Source of the DNA: Thermophilibacter gallinarum
GTDB lineage: Bacteria; Actinomycetota; Coriobacteriia; Coriobacteriales; Atopobiaceae
DNA: 64,000 nucleotides
Assembly (NCBI RefSeq): GCF_014982725.1
Contig: NZ_JADCJZ010000002.1
Location: 1 to 64,000 of the forward strand
Reading direction: 5' to 3'
Part shown: piece by piece, positions 25,618 to 34,538 of the stretch
Layout of the letters: each line of letters begins with the position of its first letter
How positions within the stretch are numbered: position 1 is the stretch's first letter
The notes under the pieces: generated by a model
What the model saw: only the letters and a program-made list of their open reading frames with translations
Databases searched by the model: none
What the model was told of the DNA's origin: nothing
Made by a program: the position numbers and the translations under genes

Positions 25618-28032
25618 TCACCTCACGCGCTGCTTCATCTGGTTGGCGCCCTCGCCGGGCATGATGCGGCGCGCGTCGAAGACCGAGGGCACGCGGCTCA
25701 CGGCGGACAGCAGCACGTCGAGCAGGCTCGCGTCGGAGATCGCCACGAGGAAGCGCAGGCGGGCGACGCCCTGGGCCGAGGTCTGCGTGGCGGCGGAGAG
25801 GATGTTCGCGCCGGCGTCGCCGATGGCGACGGTGATGTCCTTGAGCAGGCCCATGCGGTCCGTGGCCTCCACGACGATCTCCACGCGGAACTCCGTGGCG
25901 CCCGAGGTGTCCCAGGCGACCTCGATCATACGGTCGGGGTTGCGCATGAGGTCCGCGACGTTGGGGCAGTTGGCGCGGTGCACCGAGACGCCGCGGCCGC
26001 GCGTGACGAAGCCCACGATCTCGTCCCCGGCCACCGGGTTGCAGCAGTGCGCCAGGTGGACGAGAAGGTCCGGGTCTCCCTTGACGACCACGCCGCAGTT
26101 GCTGCGCTTGCGCCGTCCCTTTGCCGCCTGGGTGAGCGCGTAGGACTGCATGACGGGGGCGCCCGAGCTCATGGCGCGCTCGTGCGCCGCCTGGCGCTCC
26201 GCCTCGGCGGCCTGGGCGGCCAGCTGCTCGGGCGAGCCCTCCTCGAGAATCTCCTCGATGCGGTTGGCCGCCTGCTTGGCCGAGATCTTGCCGTTGTGGA
26301 CGTTCGCGAAGAGGTCCTCGGGGCTGCGCAGCTCGAACTGCTCGCAGACGCGGTCGATCGCCTTGACGGTGCGGCGGGTGGAGATCCCGTAGCCGCGCTT
26401 GCGCAACTCGTGCGCCAGCTCGGTCCTCCCCTGCTCGGCGTCGTCGTTCTTGGTCTGCGTCGAGAAGTACTTGCGGATCTTGGCGCGGCTCGAGGGCATG
26501 GCGACGAGCGCCATCCAGTCGCGGCTGGGCTTGGCGTTCTTGTTGGTGAGCACCTCGACGCGGTCGCCCATCTGGAGCTTGTAGGAGAGCGGCACCACCG
26601 CGCCATTGACCTTGGCGCCCACGCAGTGGTTTCCCACCTCGGTGTGGACCGCGTAGGCAAAGTCGAGCGGTGTGGCGTCGCGCCTCAGGCTCATGACCTC
26701 GCCCTTGGGGGTGAAGACGAAGATCTCGTGCTCGAAGAGGTCGACGCGCAGGTTGTCGAGGAACTCGTGCGGGTCGTCGATGTCGTCCTCGGTCGCCCAG
26801 TCGAGCGTCTTGCGGATCCAGTTGATCGTGGAGTCGATGGCGCGATCCTCGGCGCTCATGCGGCCGCGCGAGTTGCCCTCCTTCTTGTAGAGCCAGTGGG
26901 CGGCGATGCCGTACTCGGAGGCCTCGTGCATCTCGGCCGTGCGGATCTGGATCTCTATGGGCTTGCCGTCCGGGCCCACGACGGTGGTGTGCAGGCTCTG
27001 GTAGAGGTTGGCCTTGGGCGTGGCGATGTAGTCCTTGAAGCGGCCGGGCAGCGGGTTCCACAGGGAGTGGACGGCGCCGAGCGCGGAGTAGCAGTCACCG
27101 ACGCTCTGGGTGATCACGCGCAGGGCGATAAGGTCGTAGATGTCCGCGAACTCGCGCCCCTTGCGCGTCATCTTCTGGTAGATGCTCCAGAGGTGCTTGG
27201 GGCGGCCCGTGATCTGATAGCCCGTGAGGCCGGCGGCCTTGAGCTCGTCGTCGAGCGTCTTGATGGCGGAGTCGGTGTCCTCCTCGCGCTGGGCGCGGGA
27301 GTCCTGGACCATGCGGGCGACGCGCTGGTACTCCTCGGGCTCGAGCCAGAAGAACGCGAGGTCCTCGAGCTCCCACTTGACCGAGGAGATGCCCAGGCGG
27401 TCGGCGAGCGGCGCGTAGACGTCCATCGTCTCGCGCGCCTTGAACTGGCGGCGGTCGGCCGGCAGGGCGGCGAGCGTGCGCATGTTGTGCAGGCGGTCGG
27501 CGAGCTTGATGATGACGACGCGGATGTCGCGGCTCATGGCCAGGAACATCTTGCGCAGGTTCCATGCCTGCTTTGCATCCATCGAGCTCACCTGGATGGA
27601 GGTGAGCTTGGTCACGCCGTCCACGAGGTCGGCGACCGTGGGGCCGAAGAGCTCGGCGATCTGGTCCTTGGTCGCGGGGGTGTCCTCCACCGTGTCGTGG
27701 AGAAGCGCGGCGCAGATGGTGTCCTCGTCCATGCGCAGGTCGTGCGCCAGGATCAGGGCGACCTCGACGGGGTGGTTGATGTAGGGCTCGCCGGAGCGAC
27801 GGCGCTGGTCGCGGTGGAACTCCGCGGCGAAGCGGTACGCGCGGTCGACCTTCTCGCATCCCTCCTCGTCGAGGTAGGCTGCGCAGGCGGACTGCAGGAG
27901 GCGGAAGTTGGCGGCATCGGGTGCGGGCTTCTTTGCCTTGGCGGCGTCCGCAGTCGAGACGCTCACCGGAGCGGCAGGGCCCTGCGCGCTGGCAGGCTGC
28001 GGCATCCGGGCATCGTCGTCACTCATGCTCAT
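25618..28032 (-). CDS. relA: Bifunctional (p)ppGpp synthetase/hydrolase
   Basis: An 804-residue Rel enzyme making and degrading the stringent-response alarmone. Order: an intact HD hydrolase domain (about 50-200, AALLHDTVEDT), a synthetase domain (about 240-400, with GRPKHLWSIYQKM and YDLIALRVI), TGS (about 445-510, FTPKGEVMSLRRDATPLDFAYAV in parts), a Zn-finger-like region with CGVVVKGDPDLLVHLAHCCNP (in parts), and a C-terminal ACT domain. Both catalytic halves look competent. The N-terminal 45 residues are low-complexity Ala/Pro. ATG 28032 is chosen for its AGGAGGGG site; it starts one base after the recJ stop. Confidence 0.95.
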   Translation of the reverse strand: MSMSDDDARMPQPASAQGPAAPVSVSTADAAKAKKPAPDAANFRLLQSACAAYLDEEGCEKVDRAYRFAAEFHRDQRRRSGEPYINHPVEVALILAHDLRMDEDTICAALLHDTVEDTPATKDQIAELFGPTVADLVDGVTKLTSIQVSSMDAKQAWNLRKMFLAMSRDIRVVIIKLADRLHNMRTLAALPADRRQFKARETMDVYAPLADRLGISSVKWELEDLAFFWLEPEEYQRVARMVQDSRAQREEDTDSAIKTLDDELKAAGLTGYQITGRPKHLWSIYQKMTRKGREFADIYDLIALRVITQSVGDCYSALGAVHSLWNPLPGRFKDYIATPKANLYQSLHTTVVGPDGKPIEIQIRTAEMHEASEYGIAAHWLYKKEGNSRGRMSAEDRAIDSTINWIRKTLDWATEDDIDDPHEFLDNLRVDLFEHEIFVFTPKGEVMSLRRDATPLDFAYAVHTEVGNHCVGAKVNGAVVPLSYKLQMGDRVEVLTNKNAKPSRDWMALVAMPSSRAKIRKYFSTQTKNDDAEQGRTELAHELRKRGYGISTRRTVKAIDRVCEQFELRSPEDLFANVHNGKISAKQAANRIEEILEEGSPEQLAAQAAEAERQAAHERAMSSGAPVMQSYALTQAAKGRRKRSNCGVVVKGDPDLLVHLAHCCNPVAGDEIVGFVTRGRGVSVHRANCPNVADLMRNPDRMIEVAWDTSGATEFRVEIVVEATDRMGLLKDITVAIGDAGANILSAATQTSAQGVARLRFLVAISDASLLDVLLSAVSRVPSVFDARRIMPGEGANQMKQRVR

Positions 28033-28033
28033 G

Positions 28034-31000
28034 TCACCCCTCCTTCCCCTCAACGATGATACCGAAGTCCGGCGAGATGGGCCTCCTCACGCAGGCGAGA
28101 AGGTCGTCGGCGGGGGAATGGAGGGCCCAGGCGCAGAACTCCTCGAAGGCGTCGCGGGCGCGGGCGCCCTCCAGGAAGCAGGCGGACTGGGTGAGCTCCA
28201 TGCGCGCGGGAGACGGGGCCATGCTCACGCGACGGCTCTCGCCCCACCCTGACACCGAGCAGAAGCCCAGCTCGGAGAAGATCGTCAGCGCGGTCGCGAC
28301 CTCGTGCTCGTCTATGGGCGAGAGCGAGGCCCGCTCGCTGGCGACCGCGGCGATGGCGGCGTCGTCGAGCGCGATGGGCCCGTCGGCGCGGTAGAGCCAC
28401 GCGAGGGTGCGGTAGACGAGGACGAGATCGTCGCGGGACGGGGCGGCGGAGGCGAGGATGCGGCGCCCGAGCGCGACGTCGCGCGACCCGAAGAGCAGGT
28501 GGACCGTCGCGTCGGCGCCGTCGCGCCCCGCACGGCCGCTCATCTGGTTGAACTCGACGCGCCCGAGGGGCAGGCCGTAGAGGGCGACGTGCCGGATGCC
28601 GGGGAGGTTCACGCCCTCGCCGAAGGCGCTCGTCGAGACGATGCAGCTGAGCTCGTCGCCGCGGAAGGCCCGCTCGACGCGTGCGCGCGTGGCGCGCGGG
28701 AGCCCGGCGTGATAGAAGGCGGTGCGTGCTGCGAGCTCGGGGACGCGGTGACGCAGCATGCGCACGAGCGACACGGCCTGGTCGCGCGAGGGGACGTAGA
28801 CCACGCTCTTCTCGCCGCGCGCCACCACGCTCACGAGGGCAGCCTCGCGGTCGCGCAGCTCGCGCTCGTCGTCGACCAGGAGGTTATCGCGAACGGAGAG
28901 GTCGAGCACCACGTCGTCGCGCGCTATGCCGGCAAGGGCGCAGATCCGCTCGGCGACGTCCGGGGCGGCGGTCGCCGTGACGGCGAGCGTCACCGGGTCG
29001 CCCAGGTCGGCACGGATGGCGGGGAGCTCGAGGTAGGCCTCGCGGCTGCCGGGGGCGGCAAGGCCGGCGTGGTGGGCCTCGTCGATGACGAGGAAGCCGA
29101 CCCGGCCGGACTGCGCGAGGTCGGCACGGTGGATCGCGAGGTACTCGGGCGTCGTGAGGACGACGTCGGTCGCGCCCGAGGAGAGGCCTGCGTAGACGCG
29201 GTCACGGTCGTGCTGGGGCGTCTCGCCCGTCAGCACCTCGACCGAGAGGCCCGCGCCGGCGAGCTGCTCGCGCAGGTGGAAGGCCTGGTCCGCGACAAGG
29301 GCGCGCAGCGGGTAGACGAACACGCTCGCCCTGCCGCGCGCAAGCGCCTCGCGGGCCGCGTGGAGGTGGAAGACGAGGGACTTGCCGCGCCCGGTGGCCA
29401 TGACCGCAAGGCACGAGCGCCCTGCGGCGAGGAGGTCCAGCGCGCGCTCCTGCGCGGGAAGCAGCGGGCGCTCCCCTATCAGGCGGCGGCGCAGCTCGTC
29501 GGTGAGCGCGGCGGCGCCCAGGCCCGCGAGGGCGGCACGGGCGGCGGCGTCCGGGGCAAGGGGCTCGTCGGACGCGGCGTCCTCCCCCGTCACCCCCTCG
29601 AGCCCGAGGCCCTTCTCGGCCGCGTCCGCCCCCACCGCGTCCTGACCGCCGTCCCTGAGCAGGAGGTCCTTCACCATGAGCTTGGGCTTGGTGCGACCCT
29701 GCCAGGTCTCGTTCACGGCCTCGAAGACGATGTCGACCACGCCGTCCCAGGCGCAGGCGCGCTCGGCGTCAGGCGCGCGGAAGTAGATGGCGGGGACGGA
29801 GCACCCGCCGTCGGTCGCAACGAAGCGCAGGTGGGCACCGTCGGCGCCCACCAGGGCGCGGTTGCGCGTGGTGACGCCGCAGACCGCGAGCATCGGCCGC
29901 TTGTTGCCCTGGCCGAAGGGCTGGAGGCGCTCGAGGGAGTCTATGGTCTCGACGGTGAGCTCGGAGAGGGAAACCATCGCCGTGACCTCGCCGACGTCCT
30001 CGAACTGTTCCTCGGGGAGCCCCGCGAGGACCGCCGAGAGGCGCTCGCGGAACTCGCCCAGGCGGGACGCCTCGCAGGTGACGCCCACCGCGCCGGCGTG
30101 GCCCCCGAAGCGCACCAGCAGGTCGGAGCACTGCTCGACGGCATGGAAGAGGTCGACGGAGCCCACCGAGCGGCCGGAGCCGCGGGCGATGCCATCCGCG
30201 ATGGAGAAGACGATCGCGGGCACGTGGTAGCGGTTCACGAGACGCGAGGCCACGATGCCCTTCACGCCCTCGTGCCAGCCCTCCCCGCCGACGACCACCG
30301 CACGGCCGCCGTCGTAGGTGAGCGCCGCCTCGGCGAGGGCGGCCTCCGCGAGGGCCGACTCGACCTCGCGGCGCTCGGTGTTGACCGCGTCGAGACGCGC
30401 GGCGAGGACGGCGGCCTCGGCCGGGTCCTCGGTGAGCAGCAGCTCAAGCGCCACGTCGGTGGACCCCATGCGGCCAGCCGCGTTGAGGCGCGGTATGAGT
30501 GAGAAGGGCAGGTCGTCGGGGCGCACCGTTGCCAGGTCGCAGCCCGCGGTGGCCGCCAGCGCGACGAGGCCCGGGCGCGTGGCGCGGCGCATGCGCTCGA
30601 CGCCGACCCTGACCAGCGCGCGGTTCTCCCCCGCGAGCAGCATCATGTCCGAGAGCGTGCCGAGTGCGGCGACGTCGGTGTAGCGGCGCCACAGCTCCGA
30701 CTTCCCGCGACGACGCCCGAGCTCGCAGACGAGCTTCAGGGCGACCCCCGCGCCGGCGAGCTCGCGCGAGGGGCAGTCGGGCGAGAGCTTGGGGTCGGTC
30801 ACCGGGACGTCCTCGGGAACGAGGTCGGCCGGCTCGTGGTGGTCGGTCACGACGACGTCGACGCCCTCGCCGACCAGCCACTCGACCTCGCGAGCGGAGG
30901 CGATCCCGTTGTCGACGGTCACCACGAGGTCGGGCGAGCACACGGACCTGACGCGCTCGAGGGCCTCACGCGAGAGCCCGTATCCCTCCCCGAAGCGATG

Positions 31001-31357
31001 GGGTATGAACGGGTGGACCGTCGCCCCCAGCTCACGCAGCGCGAGCGTAAGCAGGCAGGTAGAGGTCATGCCGTCCACGTCGAAGTCGCCAAAGACCGCG
31101 ACCGTCTCGCGCGCGTCCAGCGCCCGCTCCAGGCGCGACACCACCTCCCCCATGCCGGGGATGCAGAGGGGGTCCTCCCAGGACTTTTCGAGGGAGGCGT
31201 CGAGGAACGCGCGCGCGTCGGACGCGTCGGCATGACCACGCGCCACCAGGACGCGCGCCACCAGGGGCGGGATGGCGAGCTCCTCCGCAAGGGCACGCTC
31301 GCGAACGGGGTCGTCGGGCAGCACCGACCAGCGGCGGCTCTGTGCGAGGCCGCCCAT
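28034..31357 (-). CDS. recJ: RecJ exonuclease fused to a RecQ-like superfamily 2 helicase
   Basis: A 1107-residue protein, about twice the usual RecJ. The N-terminal half (about 1-570) is a full single-strand-specific 5'-3' exonuclease: FGDFDVDGMTS (motif I), VDNGIAS, TDHHEP (DHH), a DHHA1 domain with RFGGHAGAVG and an OB domain. After a linker (about 575-620) comes a DEAD/DEAH-type helicase: Walker A ATGRGKS, DEAHH box, and motif VI QMSGRAGRDG with EGVNLPGIRHV. RecJ and RecQ cooperate in end resection and gap repair, so a single chain would couple unwinding to digestion. ATG 31357 follows GGAGGGCCG. The reading frame is unbroken. Confidence 0.92.
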   Translation of the reverse strand: MGGLAQSRRWSVLPDDPVRERALAEELAIPPLVARVLVARGHADASDARAFLDASLEKSWEDPLCIPGMGEVVSRLERALDARETVAVFGDFDVDGMTSTCLLTLALRELGATVHPFIPHRFGEGYGLSREALERVRSVCSPDLVVTVDNGIASAREVEWLVGEGVDVVVTDHHEPADLVPEDVPVTDPKLSPDCPSRELAGAGVALKLVCELGRRRGKSELWRRYTDVAALGTLSDMMLLAGENRALVRVGVERMRRATRPGLVALAATAGCDLATVRPDDLPFSLIPRLNAAGRMGSTDVALELLLTEDPAEAAVLAARLDAVNTERREVESALAEAALAEAALTYDGGRAVVVGGEGWHEGVKGIVASRLVNRYHVPAIVFSIADGIARGSGRSVGSVDLFHAVEQCSDLLVRFGGHAGAVGVTCEASRLGEFRERLSAVLAGLPEEQFEDVGEVTAMVSLSELTVETIDSLERLQPFGQGNKRPMLAVCGVTTRNRALVGADGAHLRFVATDGGCSVPAIYFRAPDAERACAWDGVVDIVFEAVNETWQGRTKPKLMVKDLLLRDGGQDAVGADAAEKGLGLEGVTGEDAASDEPLAPDAAARAALAGLGAAALTDELRRRLIGERPLLPAQERALDLLAAGRSCLAVMATGRGKSLVFHLHAAREALARGRASVFVYPLRALVADQAFHLREQLAGAGLSVEVLTGETPQHDRDRVYAGLSSGATDVVLTTPEYLAIHRADLAQSGRVGFLVIDEAHHAGLAAPGSREAYLELPAIRADLGDPVTLAVTATAAPDVAERICALAGIARDDVVLDLSVRDNLLVDDERELRDREAALVSVVARGEKSVVYVPSRDQAVSLVRMLRHRVPELAARTAFYHAGLPRATRARVERAFRGDELSCIVSTSAFGEGVNLPGIRHVALYGLPLGRVEFNQMSGRAGRDGADATVHLLFGSRDVALGRRILASAAPSRDDLVLVYRTLAWLYRADGPIALDDAAIAAVASERASLSPIDEHEVATALTIFSELGFCSVSGWGESRRVSMAPSPARMELTQSACFLEGARARDAFEEFCAWALHSPADDLLACVRRPISPDFGIIVEGKEG

Positions 31358-31358
31358 G

Positions 31359-31439
31359 CTAGCGGCCCTCCGGGGTAAGAATGGGTATGGACGCGCGCGC
31401 GGCGCCAGCCGCGAGCTCGGGGTACTTCTCGCTTGTCAT
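31359..31439 (-). CDS. Possible 26-codon ORF directly upstream of recJ
   Basis: ATG 31439 opens a 26-codon frame (MTSEKYPELA ... LTPEGR) ending TAG one base before the recJ start region. Its end overlaps the recJ ribosome site, as a coupling leader would. The own ribosome site (GAGAGACC) is weak and the peptide is unknown, so it may not be translated. A TACAAT -10-like box lies at 31493-31498. Confidence 0.25.
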   Translation of the reverse strand: MTSEKYPELAAGAARASIPILTPEGR

Positions 31440-31547
31440 GACAGGTCTCTCTGAGGTGTGGGCGCCCGGCGCCCGGCTGTTGATCGCCTCAGATTGTAGC
31501 AGAGACCCCGGACAAAAGCCGCGCCCGGCCGCCGTCCCGCGCCCTCG

Positions 31548-32687
31548 CTACCAGTCCCGTGCGGCCGGCGAGGCCATCCAGTCCGCGAGGAAGGCAGCGT
31601 AGGTCCCCGCGAGCACGGCCTCGCGGGCGCGGCGCATGAGGTCGAGCAGGAAGTGGATGTTGTGCTGGGAGATGAGGATGCCGGCGAGCATCTCCTTCTG
31701 GCGGACGAGGTGGTGGAGGTAGGCGCGCGAGAAGCCCTGGCGGCAGACCGGGCAGTCGCATGCCTCGTCGATGGGGCGCCGGTCGTGGATGAAGCGCGCG
31801 TGACGGAAGTTGAGCCTGCCCTCGCTCGTGAACGCCGAGCCGGTGCGGGCGGTGCGCGTGGGGAGCACGCAGTCGAACATGTCCACGCCGCAGGCGACGG
31901 CGCGCACGAGCGTGGTGGGGTTGCCGACGCCCATGAGATAGCGGGGCTTGGAGCGCGGCATGTGCTCGCTGACCAGCGGCTCGAGCGACTCGAACATGGT
32001 CTCGTGGTCCTCGCCGACGGAGTATCCGCCGATGCCGTAGCCGGGGAAGTCGCCGACCTGCTCGAGGTGGCTCAGGCTCCTCAGACGCAGGTCTAGGTGC
32101 ATCCCTCCCTGAACGATGCCAAAGAGCGCCTGGTCAGGTCGGGTATGGGCGGCGTAGCAGCGCTCCGCCCAGCGGCTCGAGAGCTCGACCGACCGCTCGA
32201 CCTTGCGGCGCGGGGCGGGGTAGCCCACGCACTGGTCGAGCTGCATCACGATGTCGGCGCCCAGCTTCTGGGCGATGTCCATGTTGTCCTCGGGTGTCCA
32301 GGAGACCCACTTGCCGTCGTAGTCGACGGCGCGGAAGCGCACGCCGTCGTCCGAGAGCTTGCAGAACTCCTCGTGCGAGAAGACCTGGAAGCCGCCGGAG
32401 TCGGTGAGGATGGGCCCGTCCCAGCGCATGAAGTCGTGAATACCGCCCATCTCCGCCACGAGGTCCGCCCCGGGCCGCATGGAGAGGTGATAGGTGTTGG
32501 CCAGCAGGATCTTGGTGCCCAGCTCGCGCAGGGTGGAGGGCATGAGCCCCTTGACCGTCGCCTTGGTCCCCACGGGCATGAAGATCGGCGTGGGGACGTC
32601 GCCGTGGGGGGTGTGAAGGACGCCCGCGCGCGCGTGGGTGCCGGGGTCCTCGGCGACGATGTCGTAAGTGAAGAGGCTCTGGTCCAT
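31548..32687 (-). CDS. tgt: tRNA-guanine transglycosylase
   Basis: Swaps guanine 34 in GUN-anticodon tRNAs for preQ1 (or queuine), the first tRNA-level step of queuosine formation. The 379-residue TIM-barrel enzyme has LTDSGGFQVFS (substrate Asp near 99), the nucleophile Asp region AVACGVDMFDCVLPTR, and the Zn site CDCPVCRQ...H near 320. Length is standard. queA and queH lie 2-6 kb away in the same window. It follows ptsH on the same strand, past a terminator. Confidence 0.96.
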   Translation of the reverse strand: MDQSLFTYDIVAEDPGTHARAGVLHTPHGDVPTPIFMPVGTKATVKGLMPSTLRELGTKILLANTYHLSMRPGADLVAEMGGIHDFMRWDGPILTDSGGFQVFSHEEFCKLSDDGVRFRAVDYDGKWVSWTPEDNMDIAQKLGADIVMQLDQCVGYPAPRRKVERSVELSSRWAERCYAAHTRPDQALFGIVQGGMHLDLRLRSLSHLEQVGDFPGYGIGGYSVGEDHETMFESLEPLVSEHMPRSKPRYLMGVGNPTTLVRAVACGVDMFDCVLPTRTARTGSAFTSEGRLNFRHARFIHDRRPIDEACDCPVCRQGFSRAYLHHLVRQKEMLAGILISQHNIHFLLDLMRRAREAVLAGTYAAFLADWMASPAARDW

Positions 32688-32756
32688 AGGTTCCCCTCAT
32701 GCGTGGCCGGCGACAGGGGCCGGGAGATCACAACCGGCATCCCATCGTACACAAAA

Positions 32757-32785
32757 CGGCCCGGCACCGCGGGGGCGCCGGGCCG
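32757..32785 (-). terminator. Terminator of ptsH
   Basis: A perfect 9-bp stem (CGGCCCGGC/GCCGGGCCG) about 25 bp after the ptsH stop, followed by TTTTGTG on the minus strand. Confidence 0.8.
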
Positions 32786-32809
32786 AACCATTCTGGTTTT
32801 GGGGTATGG

Positions 32810-33082
32810 CTACTCGCCGAAGCCGGAGTCGATGAGGGCGACGAGGGCGTCGAGGGCGGCCTGCTCGTCCTCGCCGTCGCACGCGATCTCGACCTTGGTG
32901 CCGGTGCCGAGGCCGGCGGCCAGGATCATCATGATGGACTTGGCGTTGACGGGAGCGGAGTCCTTGTCGACGTTCTTGATGGTGACGTTGCACTGGTACT
33001 TCTTGGCCTCGGTCACGAAGACGGACGCGGGACGGGCGTGAAGGCCGGTGGCGTTGATGATGCTCGTCTGCTTAGAAACCAT
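32810..33082 (-). CDS. ptsH: HPr phosphocarrier protein
   Basis: A 90-residue general PTS phosphocarrier that passes phosphate from enzyme I to sugar-specific IIA proteins. His15 in NATGLHARPAS is the phosphorylation site. The Ser in NAKSIMMIL (residue 49, equivalent to Ser46) suggests regulation by HPr kinase. Starts MVSKQTS; AAGGAAG precedes the ATG. ptsI is not adjacent, so the gene stands alone, as in several Actinobacteria. Confidence 0.95.
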   Translation of the reverse strand: MVSKQTSIINATGLHARPASVFVTEAKKYQCNVTIKNVDKDSAPVNAKSIMMILAAGLGTGTKVEIACDGEDEQAALDALVALIDSGFGE

Positions 33083-33285
33083 GCGAAGACTTCCTTTCCA
33101 GAATTCCCAACGGCGGGAGAGAAACGCGCCTCCCAAAAACGGGACATATCGTAGCAAACATGCAAGGAACCATGCTCGTGACGTCCGCCGAGGATGCAAA
33201 GTGGGGGGATGAGCGGAATTGACGGGCGGCCCGGCGGCGTCTTGCTGCAAAATGAACGGGTACGAGACGACGCGAGGAGGCGCTG

Positions 33286-34515
33286 ATGACGGACCGGGAG
33301 CACCAGGAGGGCGCCGAGAGGGATCGAGCCGAGAGGCCCGCCGATCGCGGGGGCGAGGTCCTCGAGGCGGCGCGCGGCGTGGCAACGGGTGCGGCGAGGA
33401 CGCTGAGGAGCGGCATGTTCGCCGTGCGCGACGTCCACGCCGCCTCGAGGCGGCACGCCTCCGCCCGGGAGCGCCTGCGCGACCTCGAGGAGTCGCTCGC
33501 AGCCGACGAGGCCACGCTCGCCCGCCGCGAGGAGGTCGAGGCGGACTACGAGCGGATCGTGAGCGAGCAGGGGGCCATCGTGTCCGAGACCGCCGAGGTC
33601 ATCGCACGCCAGGACGAGCTCGTCGGGTCGCTCGACGCCGAGGCGAGGACGCTCTCGGAGGAGCTCGACCGCATGCGCGAGGAGCACGAGCGGGAGCTCA
33701 GGCCCTACAAGAAGATCGCGGAGACGGCCCGCGGGCGCTCCGAGGAGGCCAGCCGGGCGGTCGGCGAGGCAAAGCGCGCGGTACGAACGGCCGAGGCCCA
33801 GGTCAAGGAGGCAACCGAACAGCGCGAGCAGTCCATCGCCTCCGCCAACCGCTCCGTGGACGCGTCGCAGGCGCGCCTCCTCAAGGTGCAGGACGAGCTG
33901 AGGCGCGCGCAGGAGTCCCAGGCCGACGCAGGCGCGCTCCAGCGGCTCCAGGGCGAGCTCGCGACGGAGGCGGCGCAGGTGGAGGCCTCGCGCGGCGACG
34001 TCTCGGCAATCACCCGCGACGCGCAGGCCTCCGTCGACGCGGCCCAGACCCACCTCTGGACGCAGAAGAAGTCCCTCGAGGAGGCCCAGCGCGAGGCCGA
34101 CGCCGCCAAGCAGGAGTACGACGCGCGCAAGAACGAGTATGACGAGCGCCTCGCCGAGGCGCAGGCCGCCGAGAAGGACCTCGAGGACCGCATGGAGGAC
34201 CTCCACAGGCGCTCCGACGAGGCCAAGGTCGCCCACGACGAGGCCGCCGAGCGCCACGACGAGGCGCTCGCGCTCTACGACGAGGCACAGGGCGTCCACG
34301 CCACGCCCGAGGAGACCGTCCGGCTTCGCCAGAGCGTCGAGCAGCAGCGCAGGGCCGTCGCCGACCAGCAGGGCGTGGTCGACCAGCTGGCCGAGGGCGA
34401 GCGCAGCCTGCGCAGCAGCACGCGCGGCGTCCGCCTCGCGCTTCTCGCCGCGGCGCTCGTCGTGGTGGCGCTGGTCGTCCTCGTGGTGGTGCTGGTCGTC
34501 ACCGCGGGCCGATAG
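33286..34515 (+). CDS. Long coiled-coil protein with a C-terminal membrane anchor
   Basis: A 409-residue protein of no family I recognise. Residues about 45-375 are almost unbroken heptad-like helix rich in Glu, Ala, Arg and Gln, with only a brief break near 325-335. Residues 384-406 (LALLAAALVVVALVVLVVVL) are one membrane segment at the very end, so the coil should sit in the cytosol, tail-anchored. No signal peptide, zinc site or nucleotide motif is seen. Divergent from ptsH across 203 bp. It could be a structural or membrane-organising protein; that is speculation. Codon use matches its neighbours. Confidence 0.85.
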   Translation: MTDREHQEGAERDRAERPADRGGEVLEAARGVATGAARTLRSGMFAVRDVHAASRRHASARERLRDLEESLAADEATLARREEVEADYERIVSEQGAIVSETAEVIARQDELVGSLDAEARTLSEELDRMREEHERELRPYKKIAETARGRSEEASRAVGEAKRAVRTAEAQVKEATEQREQSIASANRSVDASQARLLKVQDELRRAQESQADAGALQRLQGELATEAAQVEASRGDVSAITRDAQASVDAAQTHLWTQKKSLEEAQREADAAKQEYDARKNEYDERLAEAQAAEKDLEDRMEDLHRRSDEAKVAHDEAAERHDEALALYDEAQGVHATPEETVRLRQSVEQQRRAVADQQGVVDQLAEGERSLRSSTRGVRLALLAAALVVVALVVLVVVLVVTAGR

Positions 34516-34538
34516 GGCGGCCTCCCCTACTCGATCCC

